Shown here: positions 31,897 through 40,437 of the stretch, piece by piece
How the letters are laid out: every line of letters starts with the position of its first letter
How positions within the stretch are numbered: the first letter of the stretch is position 1
Assembly: GCA_964236735.1 (NCBI GenBank)
Contig: CAXSFM010000001.1
Location: forward strand, 1-64,000
Direction: 5' to 3'
DNA: 64,000 nt
DNA from: JAIVJG01 sp964236735
GTDB lineage: Bacteria; Acidobacteriota; Blastocatellia; Pyrinomonadales; Pyrinomonadaceae
Translations under genes and position numbers: made by a program
Notes under the pieces: generated by a model
Seen by the model: only the letters and a program-made list of their open reading frames with translations
Databases searched by the model: none
What the model was told of the DNA's origin: nothing

Positions 31897-33282
31897 TCAT
31901 TTCTGTTGAGTGGCGGTGGGTTGATCGTTCGAGCCGATGCGTTTCGAGACGAGTTTCGTGAAATCGTTGATGATGACGAAGCCCATGAGAAGCAGCAGGA
32001 AGACGAAGCCGACTTGTTGAATCCGCTCGCGCATCATCATCGAAAGTCTGAGGCCGACGATGGCGAGGATGCCTTCAAGCAGGATGATGAAAATCATGCC
32101 GCCGTCGAGCATCGGGATGGGCAGCAGGTTGAACACGCCGAGGTTCAGACTGAGAAAGCCCATCATCAAAAAGACGCCTTCAAGGCCGCCTTCGTTGGCG
32201 GCGCGCGAAGATGCCTGCGCGATACCGATGGGACCGGCGAAGGTGTCGCGCACCGACCGCTGCCCGGAGAAGACCTGCTTCAAAGCGTAGCCGGTCAAAC
32301 GTATCATCTCAAGATTGCGCGAGACGGCATAAGAGCCTGCGTCTGCGAACCCCACACGCTGAATCGGAAAACTCTCGCCCGCGCCGAAGCCGAGTTTGCC
32401 TTCCGCCGTGCGCCTCTCTCCGGCTTTAACCTCTACCGGCTGTCCATCGCGTTTCAGAGAAAAAGCGATGACACCTGACGGATGATCCTGCACGTAGCGC
32501 ACGACCTGTTCGCCGCTGTTCACAGGCTCACCGTTGAGCGCGAGAATCTGGTCGCCGGCTTTTAACCCGGACTCGGCGGCGGGCGAGTCGCTGAGGACGG
32601 ATGAAATCATCACGGGCACGTCGCCGTAGTCCGGCAGGAGTCCGAGTTCACCGTAAGGCTCGCCGCTGATGAGACGTTTTTCCGGCGTGATGGTCAGAGG
32701 CAGGCGTTGCCCTTCGCGCTCGACGATGACGGGCAAAGGTTGATCGGGCGAGAGCGCGGCGTCGTTTCTGATTTTGTCCCACTCCCCATCCGTGTGCCCG
32801 TTGAAGGAAACGATGCGGTCGCCTGCGCGCAAGCCCGCGACTTCAGCCGCGCCGCCTTTGCTCACAGCTTTGACCACAGGCGCGGGCGTCGCGGGGATAC
32901 CGACCCACATCGCGAGAATGAGCGGGATGCTAATCGCCGTCAGGATATTCATCACAGGGCCGGCCACGCCGACCATGATTTTTTGATAGCCGGGACGCAG
33001 GTCGAAACGCTCCGCCGCAGGAATATCTTCGCCGCTGCCCTCTTCAAGCCCGGAGTTGGAATCGTCGCCGCCGAGTTTGACGTAGCCGCCGAGCGGTATC
33101 AGGCTCAGGCGATAATCGGTCGTGCCCCAACGCTTGCCGATGAGCCGTTTGCCGAAGCCGACGGAAAAAGTCTCGACGCGAATGCCGAGCAGCTTGGCGA
33201 CGATGAAGTGGCCGAACTCGTGCAGGACGACCGCCGCGCCGAGGATAAAGATGAAGGGTAAAAATAAATTGATGTAGTACAT
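31897..33282 (-). CDS. rseP: RIP metalloprotease RseP
   Basis: This 461-residue site-2 intramembrane zinc protease cleaves anti-sigma factors or signal peptides. HEFGH zinc motif in the first membrane helix (residues 21-25), GYVKLGG, two tandem PDZ domains (about 125-215 and 220-305) and NLLPIPMLDGG near residue 390 are all present, with four membrane segments. It sits in the conserved isoprenoid/phospholipid cluster. Confidence 0.94.
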   Translation of the reverse strand: MYYINLFLPFIFILGAAVVLHEFGHFIVAKLLGIRVETFSVGFGKRLIGKRWGTTDYRLSLIPLGGYVKLGGDDSNSGLEEGSGEDIPAAERFDLRPGYQKIMVGVAGPVMNILTAISIPLILAMWVGIPATPAPVVKAVSKGGAAEVAGLRAGDRIVSFNGHTDGEWDKIRNDAALSPDQPLPVIVEREGQRLPLTITPEKRLISGEPYGELGLLPDYGDVPVMISSVLSDSPAAESGLKAGDQILALNGEPVNSGEQVVRYVQDHPSGVIAFSLKRDGQPVEVKAGERRTAEGKLGFGAGESFPIQRVGFADAGSYAVSRNLEMIRLTGYALKQVFSGQRSVRDTFAGPIGIAQASSRAANEGGLEGVFLMMGFLSLNLGVFNLLPIPMLDGGMIFIILLEGILAIVGLRLSMMMRERIQQVGFVFLLLLMGFVIINDFTKLVSKRIGSNDQPTATQQK

Positions 33283-33384
33283 TATTTTGATTCTCTCGAA
33301 AGATTGTTTCCGCCTCGCACATCTTTATGAGTCGCCATCCGCGCTCATCGTTGTATTCGAGTTTAAGGGCAGGCGAAACAGAGG

Positions 33385-34614
33385 TCAAACACTCTTTTCC
33401 CTCGCCGCGCCGACTTCTCTCCCGGTATCGGCTTCATTTTTGCATCGCGCGATTTCAACACGCGCCGCAACTCTCGACGCGCGGTCGGCTTCGAGGACGA
33501 CTTCGAGACTATCGGCGGCGCGTTTCTCGTGCCCGTCCATCACGCGCTCGATGACGACGGGAATTTCCGTCAGGCGAATCTTGCCGTCAATGAATGCGGC
33601 GACGGCTTCCTCGTTCGCGGCGTTGAGCGCGGCGGACAGCGTGCCGCCTTCGCGGAGCGCGCGATAAGCGAGTTTGATGCAGGGAAAGCGCGCGTGGTCG
33701 GGCGACTCGAAATGCAGCGCGCTCAGTTTGGTCAAATCAAGATGCGGCAGCGCGCGGCTGGCGTGGCGCTCCGGGAAGGTGAGCGCGTACTGAATCGCGT
33801 GGCGCATATCCGTGACGCCCATCTGCGCGATGATTGATCCATCCACGAGTTCGATCATCGAATGCACGATTGATTCGGGATGGACGAGAATGTCAATTTC
33901 ATCCGCGCCGTAGCTGAACAGCCAGCGCGCTTCGATGACTTCCAGCCCCTTGTTCATCAGCGTCGCAGAGTCAATTGTGACCTTCGCGCCCATGCTCCAC
34001 GTCGGATGCCGCATCGCTTGCGCGACCGTCGCTTCTCTCAATGCGCCCTTTGTCGCAGTGCGAAATGGCCCGCCGGACGCCGTGAGAATCAGCCTGCGAA
34101 CTTCCGCGCGCGTCTCTCCGCGCAAACATTGATGAAGCGCATTATGTTCGGAATCAACCGGCAGCAACTCCGCGCCCGACTTGGCGGCGGCGCGCGTCAT
34201 CAATTCACCCGCCATCACGAGCGTCTCTTTGTTGGCGAGCGCGACGCGCTTCCCCACTTCGAGCGCGCGCAAAGTCGGCACGAATCCAACCGCGCCGACC
34301 GTCGCGCTGACGACCGTGTGCGCTTCCTCATGCGTCGCCACTTCGATGAGCCCCGCCTCGCCAAACGTAATACGCGGAAGCGGCACATTGAGTCTCGCAA
34401 GTTCACGGCTCAACTCTTCGGCGCAGGCTTCATCAAGAACAGAGACGAGTTGAGGACGATGACGCGCCACTTGTTCCGCGAGTCTCGTCATGTTGCGACC
34501 GGCGGCAAGCGCGACGACGCGAAAGCGTTCAAGCGGGAAAGACTCGACGACGTTCAGCGTGTTGCAGCCGATTGAACCCGTCGAACCCAAGATGGCGATG
34601 CCCTGTGTCTTCAT
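33385..34614 (-). CDS. dxr: 1-deoxy-D-xylulose 5-phosphate reductoisomerase
   Basis: This 409-residue MEP-pathway enzyme converts DXP to MEP with NADPH. NADPH site ILGSTGSIGCNTL, ALANKETLV, LPVDSEHNALHQCL, ASGGPFR, HPTWSMGAKVTIDSATLMNKGLEVIEA and the metal-binding Asp/Glu residues in these motifs are complete. A 30-residue C-terminal tail is charged. It is 102 bp before rseP and 29 bp after cdsA. Confidence 0.95.
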   Translation of the reverse strand: MKTQGIAILGSTGSIGCNTLNVVESFPLERFRVVALAAGRNMTRLAEQVARHRPQLVSVLDEACAEELSRELARLNVPLPRITFGEAGLIEVATHEEAHTVVSATVGAVGFVPTLRALEVGKRVALANKETLVMAGELMTRAAAKSGAELLPVDSEHNALHQCLRGETRAEVRRLILTASGGPFRTATKGALREATVAQAMRHPTWSMGAKVTIDSATLMNKGLEVIEARWLFSYGADEIDILVHPESIVHSMIELVDGSIIAQMGVTDMRHAIQYALTFPERHASRALPHLDLTKLSALHFESPDHARFPCIKLAYRALREGGTLSAALNAANEEAVAAFIDGKIRLTEIPVVIERVMDGHEKRAADSLEVVLEADRASRVAARVEIARCKNEADTGREVGAAREKSV

Positions 34615-34643
34615 CCGTTGTTGATATTCACACGTTCACGGCT

Positions 34644-35489
34644 TTATCGCCAGTAGTAGAGCGCGAAGTAGTAGAGCAGCGGCGCGTTGAAAAGCAGGCT
34701 GTCGAGGCGATCAAGCAGGCCGCCATGACCCGGTAAAATATTCGCCGCGTCCTTCGCATTCGCGCCGCGTTTGAGCGCGCTCTCCGTTAAATCGCCGACC
34801 ACGCCCAGCACATTCATCAACGCCGCCAGCGGCAGCGCGGCCTTCAACTCCAACTCCGGGAAGAACCAGTAATGCGCGAGCGTCGCTAACATCAGACTCG
34901 CCAACATGCCGCCGACCGCGCCCTCCCAGGTTTTACCCGGACTCACCTTCGGCGCGAGTTTGTGTATGCCGAACGCGCGGCCTGAGTAATATGCGCCGGT
35001 GTCGGAACCCATCAGCACGAGAAAAAAGAATGACAGTAAATGTGTGGAAAGCGGCGCGCTTCCGGCGAAGCCCGGCGCGTGTGTGGCAAAGCCCGTCCGC
35101 ACCGCGATGAGATGCCCGCCGAGCAAGACCACGTACAAAACTCCGAGCACGGTTGCGCCCACAGACAAAATCATTTTGTCGAACGGAGCGCCGCGCAGCA
35201 TCTCTGCGATGAGCGCGCCGATAGCCAGCGCGACAACGCACAACACCAACCAGCGCGGCTCCGTGTACGGCGCGTCGAAGATGAAGCCGACGAGCAACGC
35301 CGCCGTAATCGCATAACCGAAGACGACATCCGGCTTCGCGCCCACGCGCCGCGCCAGAAACCAGAACTCGTAGAGCGCGACCACCATCGCGCCCACCGCC
35401 AGCGCGACGAAAAGCATTTGAAGCTGCGGGACGACGATGGAAGCGATCAGGATGGGCAGCGCGATGGCAGCAGTGATGATTCGAGACAT
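34644..35489 (-). CDS. cdsA: Phosphatidate cytidylyltransferase
   Basis: This is a 281-residue integral membrane enzyme making CDP-diacylglycerol from phosphatidate and CTP. About eight membrane helices are seen. The C-terminal signature SPGKTWEGAVGG...SALKRGANAKDAANILPGHGGLLDRLDSL is intact (described in pieces: SPGKTWEG, LKRGANAKD, LPGHGGLLDRLDS). It lies between uppS and dxr; a 212-bp repeat-filled gap separates it from uppS. Confidence 0.94.
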   Translation of the reverse strand: MSRIITAAIALPILIASIVVPQLQMLFVALAVGAMVVALYEFWFLARRVGAKPDVVFGYAITAALLVGFIFDAPYTEPRWLVLCVVALAIGALIAEMLRGAPFDKMILSVGATVLGVLYVVLLGGHLIAVRTGFATHAPGFAGSAPLSTHLLSFFFLVLMGSDTGAYYSGRAFGIHKLAPKVSPGKTWEGAVGGMLASLMLATLAHYWFFPELELKAALPLAALMNVLGVVGDLTESALKRGANAKDAANILPGHGGLLDRLDSLLFNAPLLYYFALYYWR

Positions 35490-35504
35490 GGGAAGCTAAG
35501 AAGC

Positions 35505-35692
35505 AATCAGCGTTCAGAAATAGCAATCAGCGTTCAGCAGTCAGCTAAAAACTTCTGCCTTAAGATGAATCGTTTTGTGGAATCAAGTTGTCGGCGTAAC
35601 GTTTGACTATTCAACCTCAGCGCTCACCGTCAATTTCAACAAATACTTTATCAAACAAGCAAGAGCTGATCGCTGACTGCTGACCGCTGAAC
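35505..35692. repeat. Inverted pair of 7-bp arrays in the uppS-cdsA gap
   Basis: AATCAGC/GTTCAGA/AATCAGC/GTTCAGC/AGTCAGC at 35505-35545 (one unit one base short) faces GCTGATC/GCTGACT/GCTGACC/GCTGAAC at 35665-35692. The two are near inverse complements. Nothing else is seen in this gap. Confidence 0.8.
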
Positions 35693-35701
35693 GCTATTGC
35701 G

Positions 35702-36493
35702 CTATTTCGCCTTCGCGACGAGTTTGAGTCCGCCGAAGCGTCGGTCGCGTCGCTGGTAATCGAGCACGGCTTCGAGCAGATGCAGGCGACGAAAGTCCGG
35801 CCAGAGCGTTTCAGTCACATAAATCTCAGAGTATGCTGCCTGCCACAACAGAAAATTCGAGATACGCATTTCTCCGCTCGTTCGCACGAGTAAATCCAGT
35901 TCGGGAAGATGTCTGGTGTAAAGCTCGCGCTCGATGTCTGCCTCTGAAACTTCTTCGGGATTGCGTCCTTCGACATTGATGCGTTTGAGCGCGGCACGCA
36001 CGGCGTCCACGATTTCGGCGCGGCCCCCGTAGTTGAGCGCGACGCTTAAGATCATGCCGGTGTTGTGCGCGGTCTTCTCGACGGCTTTATCAAGCTCGCG
36101 CTGGACGCTGCCGGCGAGCGCGTCCGTGCGACCGATGGGCTGGAAGCGGATGTTCTGACGGTCAATCTCTTCGAGTTCAAGCCGCAGGTAACGCTTGAGC
36201 ATACGCATCAGCGCGTCAACTTCGAGTCGCGGGCGTTTCCAATTTTCCGTCGAGAAAGCGTAGAGCGTGAGCGCGCCGATGCCGAGACGCGCGCCCGTAT
36301 CAACGGCGGCGCGCACCGCTTCGACTCCGGCGCGATGGCCTACGACGCGCGGCTGCCCGCGTTGCGCCGCCCAGCGACCGTTGCCGTCCATGATGATAGC
36401 GATGTGGCGCGGCAGACGTTGCCAGTCAATTTGCGCCAGCAGAGTCTCTTCGCGCGAACTTTTTTCGACTATCTCTGTGAAATCGGCGAGCAT
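35702..36493 (-). CDS. uppS: Undecaprenyl diphosphate synthase
   Basis: This 263-residue cis-prenyltransferase extends farnesyl diphosphate to the C55 lipid carrier. HIAIIMDGNGRWAAQRGQPR with catalytic Asp, TLYAFSTENWKRP, and DLLVRTSGEMRISNFLLWQ...YSEIYVTETLWPDF are present. ATG 36493 has GGGAG upstream; the frame could open at TTG 36520. A 25-residue N-terminal extension precedes the domain. First gene of the cluster ending with ispG. Confidence 0.94.
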   Translation of the reverse strand: MLADFTEIVEKSSREETLLAQIDWQRLPRHIAIIMDGNGRWAAQRGQPRVVGHRAGVEAVRAAVDTGARLGIGALTLYAFSTENWKRPRLEVDALMRMLKRYLRLELEEIDRQNIRFQPIGRTDALAGSVQRELDKAVEKTAHNTGMILSVALNYGGRAEIVDAVRAALKRINVEGRNPEEVSEADIERELYTRHLPELDLLVRTSGEMRISNFLLWQAAYSEIYVTETLWPDFRRLHLLEAVLDYQRRDRRFGGLKLVAKAK

Positions 36494-36574
36494 GGAGCGC
36501 GCTTCTCCCGGCGGATTCAAATTGCCAAACGGTGTGCGGCATCAATATTGCCGCCGCATCTTAATCGCAAACGA

Positions 36575-36602
36575 GTTCAAAGTTCAAAGTTTAATGTTCA
36601 AA
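36575..36602. repeat. 7-bp array GTTCAAA
   Basis: GTTCAAA, GTTCAAA, GTTTAAT, GTTCAAA. The unit equals that of the array at 31841, near the other end of the same gene cluster. Confidence 0.75.
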
Positions 36603-36650
36603 GTTGACGGCAGGCGCGGCGCAATATTTTCCGCTTCACTGCTGCGACGT

Positions 36651-37403
36651 TTAATAGTGAACTTTGACGAGCGTCAAACCATGCGGCGGGGCGGTGGCTG
36701 CCGCCTGCGCGCGGTCGCGCGACTCGATGAGGCGTGCGATGTCTTGCGCGTTCATCTCTCCGCGCCCAACGGCCAGCAGCGTCCCCGCGATGGAGCGTAC
36801 CATGTAACGCAGAAAACCGTCCGCGCTCATCGTCATTTCAATGATGCGGCCACGCGCACGGTCGTCGTCGTCGTGCTCCGTGATGGACAACTCCGTCAAC
36901 GTTCGCACGCGCGACTCGACATCGGCCTGCGCCGAAGAGAACGCCGTCCAATCGTGTTTGCCGACAAACACGCGCGCGGCTTCACGCATCGCTTCGACGG
37001 AGAGATGCCGCGCTTCGTGATAGGCGTAGCGCAGGCAGAACGGAGAAAGATACCGCGCGTTGAAAACGCTGTAGCGATACGTCTTGCCCTGTGCGGAAAA
37101 GCGCGCGTGAAAATCGTCCGGGACAATTTCAGCATCAATCACGCGCACGTCGCGCGCCACGTTTCCGTTTATCGCCGCGAGCAATTTGTCGGGCGCGATG
37201 TCGCGCTCAAGTTTCACGCTCGCCACCTGCGCTTCAGCGTGGACGCCCGCATCCGTCCGCCCGGAGCCGTGCAAGACAACCTTGCGCCCTTCAATCAAAG
37301 ACACAGCCCGCGTCAACTCTCCCTGCACGGTGCGCTGCCCGTCCTGTATTTGCCAGCCGTGAAACTCCGTCCCGTCATACTGGATGGTCAGTCGAAAATT
37401 CAT
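36651..37403 (-). CDS. truA: tRNA pseudouridine38-40 synthase
   Basis: This 250-residue enzyme modifies positions 38-40 of tRNA. Catalytic Asp in GSGRTDAGVHA, QYDGTEFHGWQ, KTYRYSVFN, FLRYMVRSIAGTLL are all seen. ATG 37403 is the family start; the frame open to 37472 runs through heptamer repeats and is rejected. It stands between two repeat arrays, downstream of pyrE in the same direction. Confidence 0.94.
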   Translation of the reverse strand: MNFRLTIQYDGTEFHGWQIQDGQRTVQGELTRAVSLIEGRKVVLHGSGRTDAGVHAEAQVASVKLERDIAPDKLLAAINGNVARDVRVIDAEIVPDDFHARFSAQGKTYRYSVFNARYLSPFCLRYAYHEARHLSVEAMREAARVFVGKHDWTAFSSAQADVESRVRTLTELSITEHDDDDRARGRIIEMTMSADGFLRYMVRSIAGTLLAVGRGEMNAQDIARLIESRDRAQAAATAPPHGLTLVKVHY

Positions 37404-37409
37404 TGGTAA

Positions 37410-37493
37410 GCGATCAGCGATGAGTGATGAGTGATGAGTGATGAGAAAGACCCTGCTGTCTTCTCTTATCACTCATCACTCATCACTCATCAC
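37410..37493. repeat. Inverted pair of 7-bp arrays (GTGATGA)
   Basis: GCGATCA, GCGATGA, then GTGATGA x3 at 37410-37444 face TTATCAC plus TCATCAC x3 at 37466-37493. The right array includes the pyrE stop codon. The unit is the same as at 8835. Confidence 0.85.
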
Positions 37494-38062
37494 TTTTTCC
37501 TGCTGCCCGGTTTGATTGCCAAAATTCCCTGCGCGCAGAGTGGGCAGGCGGCGGGAGCGAGCGCGGGCACGTCGAGCGTGGCGAGGGCGATGCGGGGCAC
37601 GCCGACATCCGCCCGCCCGCCGGAGCGGTCAATAATCGAAGCTGCGCCGACGACGCGCGCGCCTGATTCGCGGATGGCGTCAATCGTCTCGCGCGTCGAG
37701 CCGCCGGTCGTGATGACATCCTCAACGACGAGCACGCTCTCGCCGGGTCGAACTTGAAAGCCGCGCCGCAGCGTCATGCGTCCCTCTTCGCGCTCCGTCC
37801 AGATGAAGCGTGCGCCGAGCGCGCGTGCGACTTCCCAGCCGATGATGATTCCGCCGATGGCCGGCGCGACGACGGTTTCGATTTGTTGCCCCACGTATTT
37901 TTCTTTAATCGCGCGCCCGAATGCTTCCGCCTCCACAGGATATTGCAGCACGAGCGCGCACTGTAAATAACTCGGACTGTGCAGCCCGCTCGTGAGTATG
38001 AAATGGCCTTCGAGCAGCGCGCCCGTCTTTCGGAATCGTTCGATAACTTCGTCCGCGTCCAT
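37490..38062 (-). CDS. pyrE: Orotate phosphoribosyltransferase
   Basis: This 190-residue enzyme makes OMP from orotate and PRPP. FILTSGLHSPSYLQCA, AIGGIIIGWEVARAL and the PRPP motif VLVVEDVITTGGSTRE are complete. The C-terminus has a CPLC pair, common in the longer bacterial form. Divergent from the exonuclease gene with 42 bp between starts. Confidence 0.94.
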   Translation of the reverse strand: MDADEVIERFRKTGALLEGHFILTSGLHSPSYLQCALVLQYPVEAEAFGRAIKEKYVGQQIETVVAPAIGGIIIGWEVARALGARFIWTEREEGRMTLRRGFQVRPGESVLVVEDVITTGGSTRETIDAIRESGARVVGAASIIDRSGGRADVGVPRIALATLDVPALAPAACPLCAQGILAIKPGSRKK

Positions 38063-38090
38063 CTCTCTCGCCTTTCCGCAGAGTGGTTGC

Positions 38091-38105
38091 TACAATCAAG
38101 CTCCG
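38091..38105 (+). promoter_or_regulatory. -10 box before a possibly leaderless exonuclease mRNA
   Basis: TTGC followed by TACAAT (38091-38096) resembles an extended -10. Its expected start of transcription falls within a few bases of the GTG at 38105, and no Shine-Dalgarno sequence is seen, which fits a leaderless message. No -35 box is evident. Confidence 0.45.
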
Positions 38106-38932
38106 TGCAAACCTTCCGCAATCTCGTCTCTGATTCCACGCTCGTTCAAGAGGCGATTCAAATGCTCCGCTACCGTGGCGGACGCGCGCCCGCCGTGCAA
38201 GTCGCCGACGAAGTCTTTCAACTGGCAGACCTCGATCCGCAGATGGCCGCGCTGCTGATCTCCGAATTCATCGAGGACGACTGGCGACTACACATCCCCT
38301 TTGGCACGCACGATGTTGAGCTAACTTGCGAAGATGACGAGTGCCGGGATTTAACGAACACGGATTACGTCGTCTTTGACGTTGAGACCACCGGCCCCAA
38401 GACGCCACCGAGCCGCATCATCGAAATCGGGGCGTACCGCGTCAGCGGCGGGCGCATCGTCGCCGAGTTTCAAACGCTCGTCAACCCGGAGACGAGCATT
38501 CCGCCTTTCATCGTCGGACTAACCGGCATCAGCGAAGCGATGGTCAAACACGCGCCCGTCTTCGAGGACATCGCCGCCGAGTGGCTGACCTTCGCCGGCA
38601 CGGCGGTGCTCGTCGCTCATAACGCGCCCTTCGACGTGCGCTTCATCAATCACGAAGTGGGACAGGTTTTTCCGGGACGGAGAATGTTCAACCCGCATCT
38701 CTGCACGGTCTCGCTCGCGCGCCGCGTCGTCCCCGAAATCAAGAGTCATCGCCTGCACTCGCTCGCCGAGCATTTTGAAATCGTCATCAAAGATCGCCAC
38801 CGCGCGGCGGGCGACGCGCTCGCCACCGCCGAAGTTTTTCTGTTGATGCTCGACACTCTGCGTCAACATGGCGTGCGCGATCTCGCCGGCGCGCGGCGTT
38901 TCAAAAAACCTCTGACGGCGGGCGCGCACTAA
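38105..38932 (+). CDS. DnaQ-like 3'-5' exonuclease with N-terminal domain
   Basis: This is 275 residues from GTG 38105. Residues 1-85 are a helical domain (RYRGGRAPAVQVADEVFQLADL) often found before such exonucleases. The DEDDh core follows: VVFDVETTGPKTPP (Exo I), VAHNAPFDVRFI (Exo II), and HRAAGDALATAEVF (Exo III). It is probably a proofreading-like or repair exonuclease rather than the core Pol III epsilon. Codons before 38105 overlap pyrE antisense and are not used. Its stop overlaps the converging VTT gene by 4 bp. Confidence 0.85.
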   Translation: MQTFRNLVSDSTLVQEAIQMLRYRGGRAPAVQVADEVFQLADLDPQMAALLISEFIEDDWRLHIPFGTHDVELTCEDDECRDLTNTDYVVFDVETTGPKTPPSRIIEIGAYRVSGGRIVAEFQTLVNPETSIPPFIVGLTGISEAMVKHAPVFEDIAAEWLTFAGTAVLVAHNAPFDVRFINHEVGQVFPGRRMFNPHLCTVSLARRVVPEIKSHRLHSLAEHFEIVIKDRHRAAGDALATAEVFLLMLDTLRQHGVRDLAGARRFKKPLTAGAH

Positions 38933-39594
38933 GCTTTCGTCTCCGGCAACTGCCCTTCATCCACTCGCACAGAACTTTCTTCATCGCGCGCATCCGTGCG
39001 TTTCCGCAGCAACTTTTTCAAGACGAACCCGCCGACGAGCGCGGCGGCGAGGCCGAGGCCGATGGCCGGATAATTCGCCGCGAGAAAAGCTCCCGCCTGA
39101 TCACCGTAACGCACTGCGACGAAACCTTCGAGCAGAAACCGGAACGCGCGCCCGATGGCGACGGCGATGATGAAGCGCGTCAGGCTCAGGCGAAACACGC
39201 CCGCCGTGACGACGAAAAGTTTGAACGGAAACGGCGGCGGCAGCACCGACGCGACGAGCACTGACATCACGTCGTAACGATCCACCAAATCTTTCACGCG
39301 CGCCTGCTTCGACTCTGGAAAACTCGCGAGCGCGCGGCGTCCGGCGCGTTTGGAAATTTGATATAGCACGACGCAGCCGATGACAGACCCGACCGTCCCC
39401 GCCAGCGCGTAGAGCGTCATTTGCGTCATGCTCTGATGAATCGAGAGCGCGATCATCACCGCGTCGGGGCCGCCGGGCAGAGGGATCAGCGCCGAGTCCA
39501 GCAGCGCGATGGCGAAGAGACCGACGGGGCCGAACGTTTGCAGATAGGCGGAGACCTGACCGAGTTTGTCTCCAATTTTATGCAGCCACTTCAA
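38929..39594 (-). CDS. VTT/DedA-like membrane protein 1
   Basis: This is a 221-residue membrane protein with the VTT (SNARE-associated/DedA) domain: LLDSALIPLPGGPDAVMIAL, GTVGSVIGCVVLYQISKRAG, and SVLPPPFPFKLFVVTAGVF. DedA proteins are linked to undecaprenyl-phosphate and phospholipid translocation and membrane energetics. The charged C-terminal tail is about 25 residues. A paralogue follows upstream on the same strand, suggesting a pair that works together. Confidence 0.85.
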   Translation of the reverse strand: MKWLHKIGDKLGQVSAYLQTFGPVGLFAIALLDSALIPLPGGPDAVMIALSIHQSMTQMTLYALAGTVGSVIGCVVLYQISKRAGRRALASFPESKQARVKDLVDRYDVMSVLVASVLPPPFPFKLFVVTAGVFRLSLTRFIIAVAIGRAFRFLLEGFVAVRYGDQAGAFLAANYPAIGLGLAAALVGGFVLKKLLRKRTDARDEESSVRVDEGQLPETKA

Positions 39595-39633
39595 GAATTA
39601 TTTTTCCTTAAAATTCAACGCTGAGAAATCTGT

Positions 39634-40371
39634 TTAGAGCGTCGGCGAAGTTGATTCGCTCGCTGTCTCTTCACTGGCTATCAACTTCGAGTCGCTTTCA
39701 ATCCGCACCGCTTCCCTTCTCATGCGTAAGCGTTTGATAAGCAGATAAATCAGCAATCCAATTAACGCCAGACCCACCGTCACGCATAAAATCGTGAACC
39801 CCTCGTGCCGGATGAAGCCGAGCACGCGCCTTCCATAATAGACGGCCAGCACGCCTTCGATGTAGTAACGAAGGCTGCGCGCCACCATCACCGTCAGAAT
39901 AAATCTCCATCGTGGATATTCGAGCGCGCCCGCCGTGGCGACGAAAATCTTGAACGGCATCGGCGGCGGCAGCAGCGCCGGAATCGCCAGCGCGAGCAGA
40001 CCGTAATGCGCGTAAGCGTGTTCGACGCGCTCGATGTGATCCGCGCGAAAACGCCTTCGCATCACGGCTTGACCGCCGCGACGCATGATCGTGTAGAGCA
40101 GGAAGCAGCCGACGACGGAGCCTGCGGCGGCGAAGAGTGGAAAGTAGAGAGCCGATTTGTGATCTTCAATGCAGCGCAGCACAACGAGGTAATCGTTAAT
40201 CTCCGGCAGCGAGAGCAGCGACGAATCGAGCGCGCCGATGACGATCATCATCGGCGCAGCCACGTAAATCGGCGCGTGGATGATGATGTCGTGCGCCCAC
40301 CTCGCTTGATGGTGCAGCCACGACCAGGCTTCTTGCAGCCAGCCGCTTCCCTCGATAAATAGTGCGTGCAT
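39634..40371 (-). CDS. VTT/DedA-like membrane protein 2
   Basis: This 245-residue paralogue of the next gene shares LDSSLLSLPEINDYLVVL, AAAGSVVGCFLLYTIMRRGG and PALLPPPMPFKIFVATAGAL in the same order. Its N-terminus (about 35 residues, Trp/His-rich) and C-terminal tail differ. The two genes lie 39 bp apart and are probably cotranscribed. The acidic/Pro residues in the re-entrant loops, important in DedA proteins, are present in both. Confidence 0.85.
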   Translation of the reverse strand: MHALFIEGSGWLQEAWSWLHHQARWAHDIIIHAPIYVAAPMMIVIGALDSSLLSLPEINDYLVVLRCIEDHKSALYFPLFAAAGSVVGCFLLYTIMRRGGQAVMRRRFRADHIERVEHAYAHYGLLALAIPALLPPPMPFKIFVATAGALEYPRWRFILTVMVARSLRYYIEGVLAVYYGRRVLGFIRHEGFTILCVTVGLALIGLLIYLLIKRLRMRREAVRIESDSKLIASEETASESTSPTL

Positions 40372-40399
40372 AAAAAATGACGGGCGGACAGGATATTAA

Positions 40400-40420
40400 C
40401 CTGTCACCCGTCACCTGTCA
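40400..40420. repeat. 7-bp array (CCTGTCA, 3 copies)
   Basis: CCTGTCA, CCCGTCA, CCTGTCA lie between the barrel-like gene and the second VTT gene. Confidence 0.65.
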
Positions 40421-40437
40421 CACGTCGAGGCTTGAGC

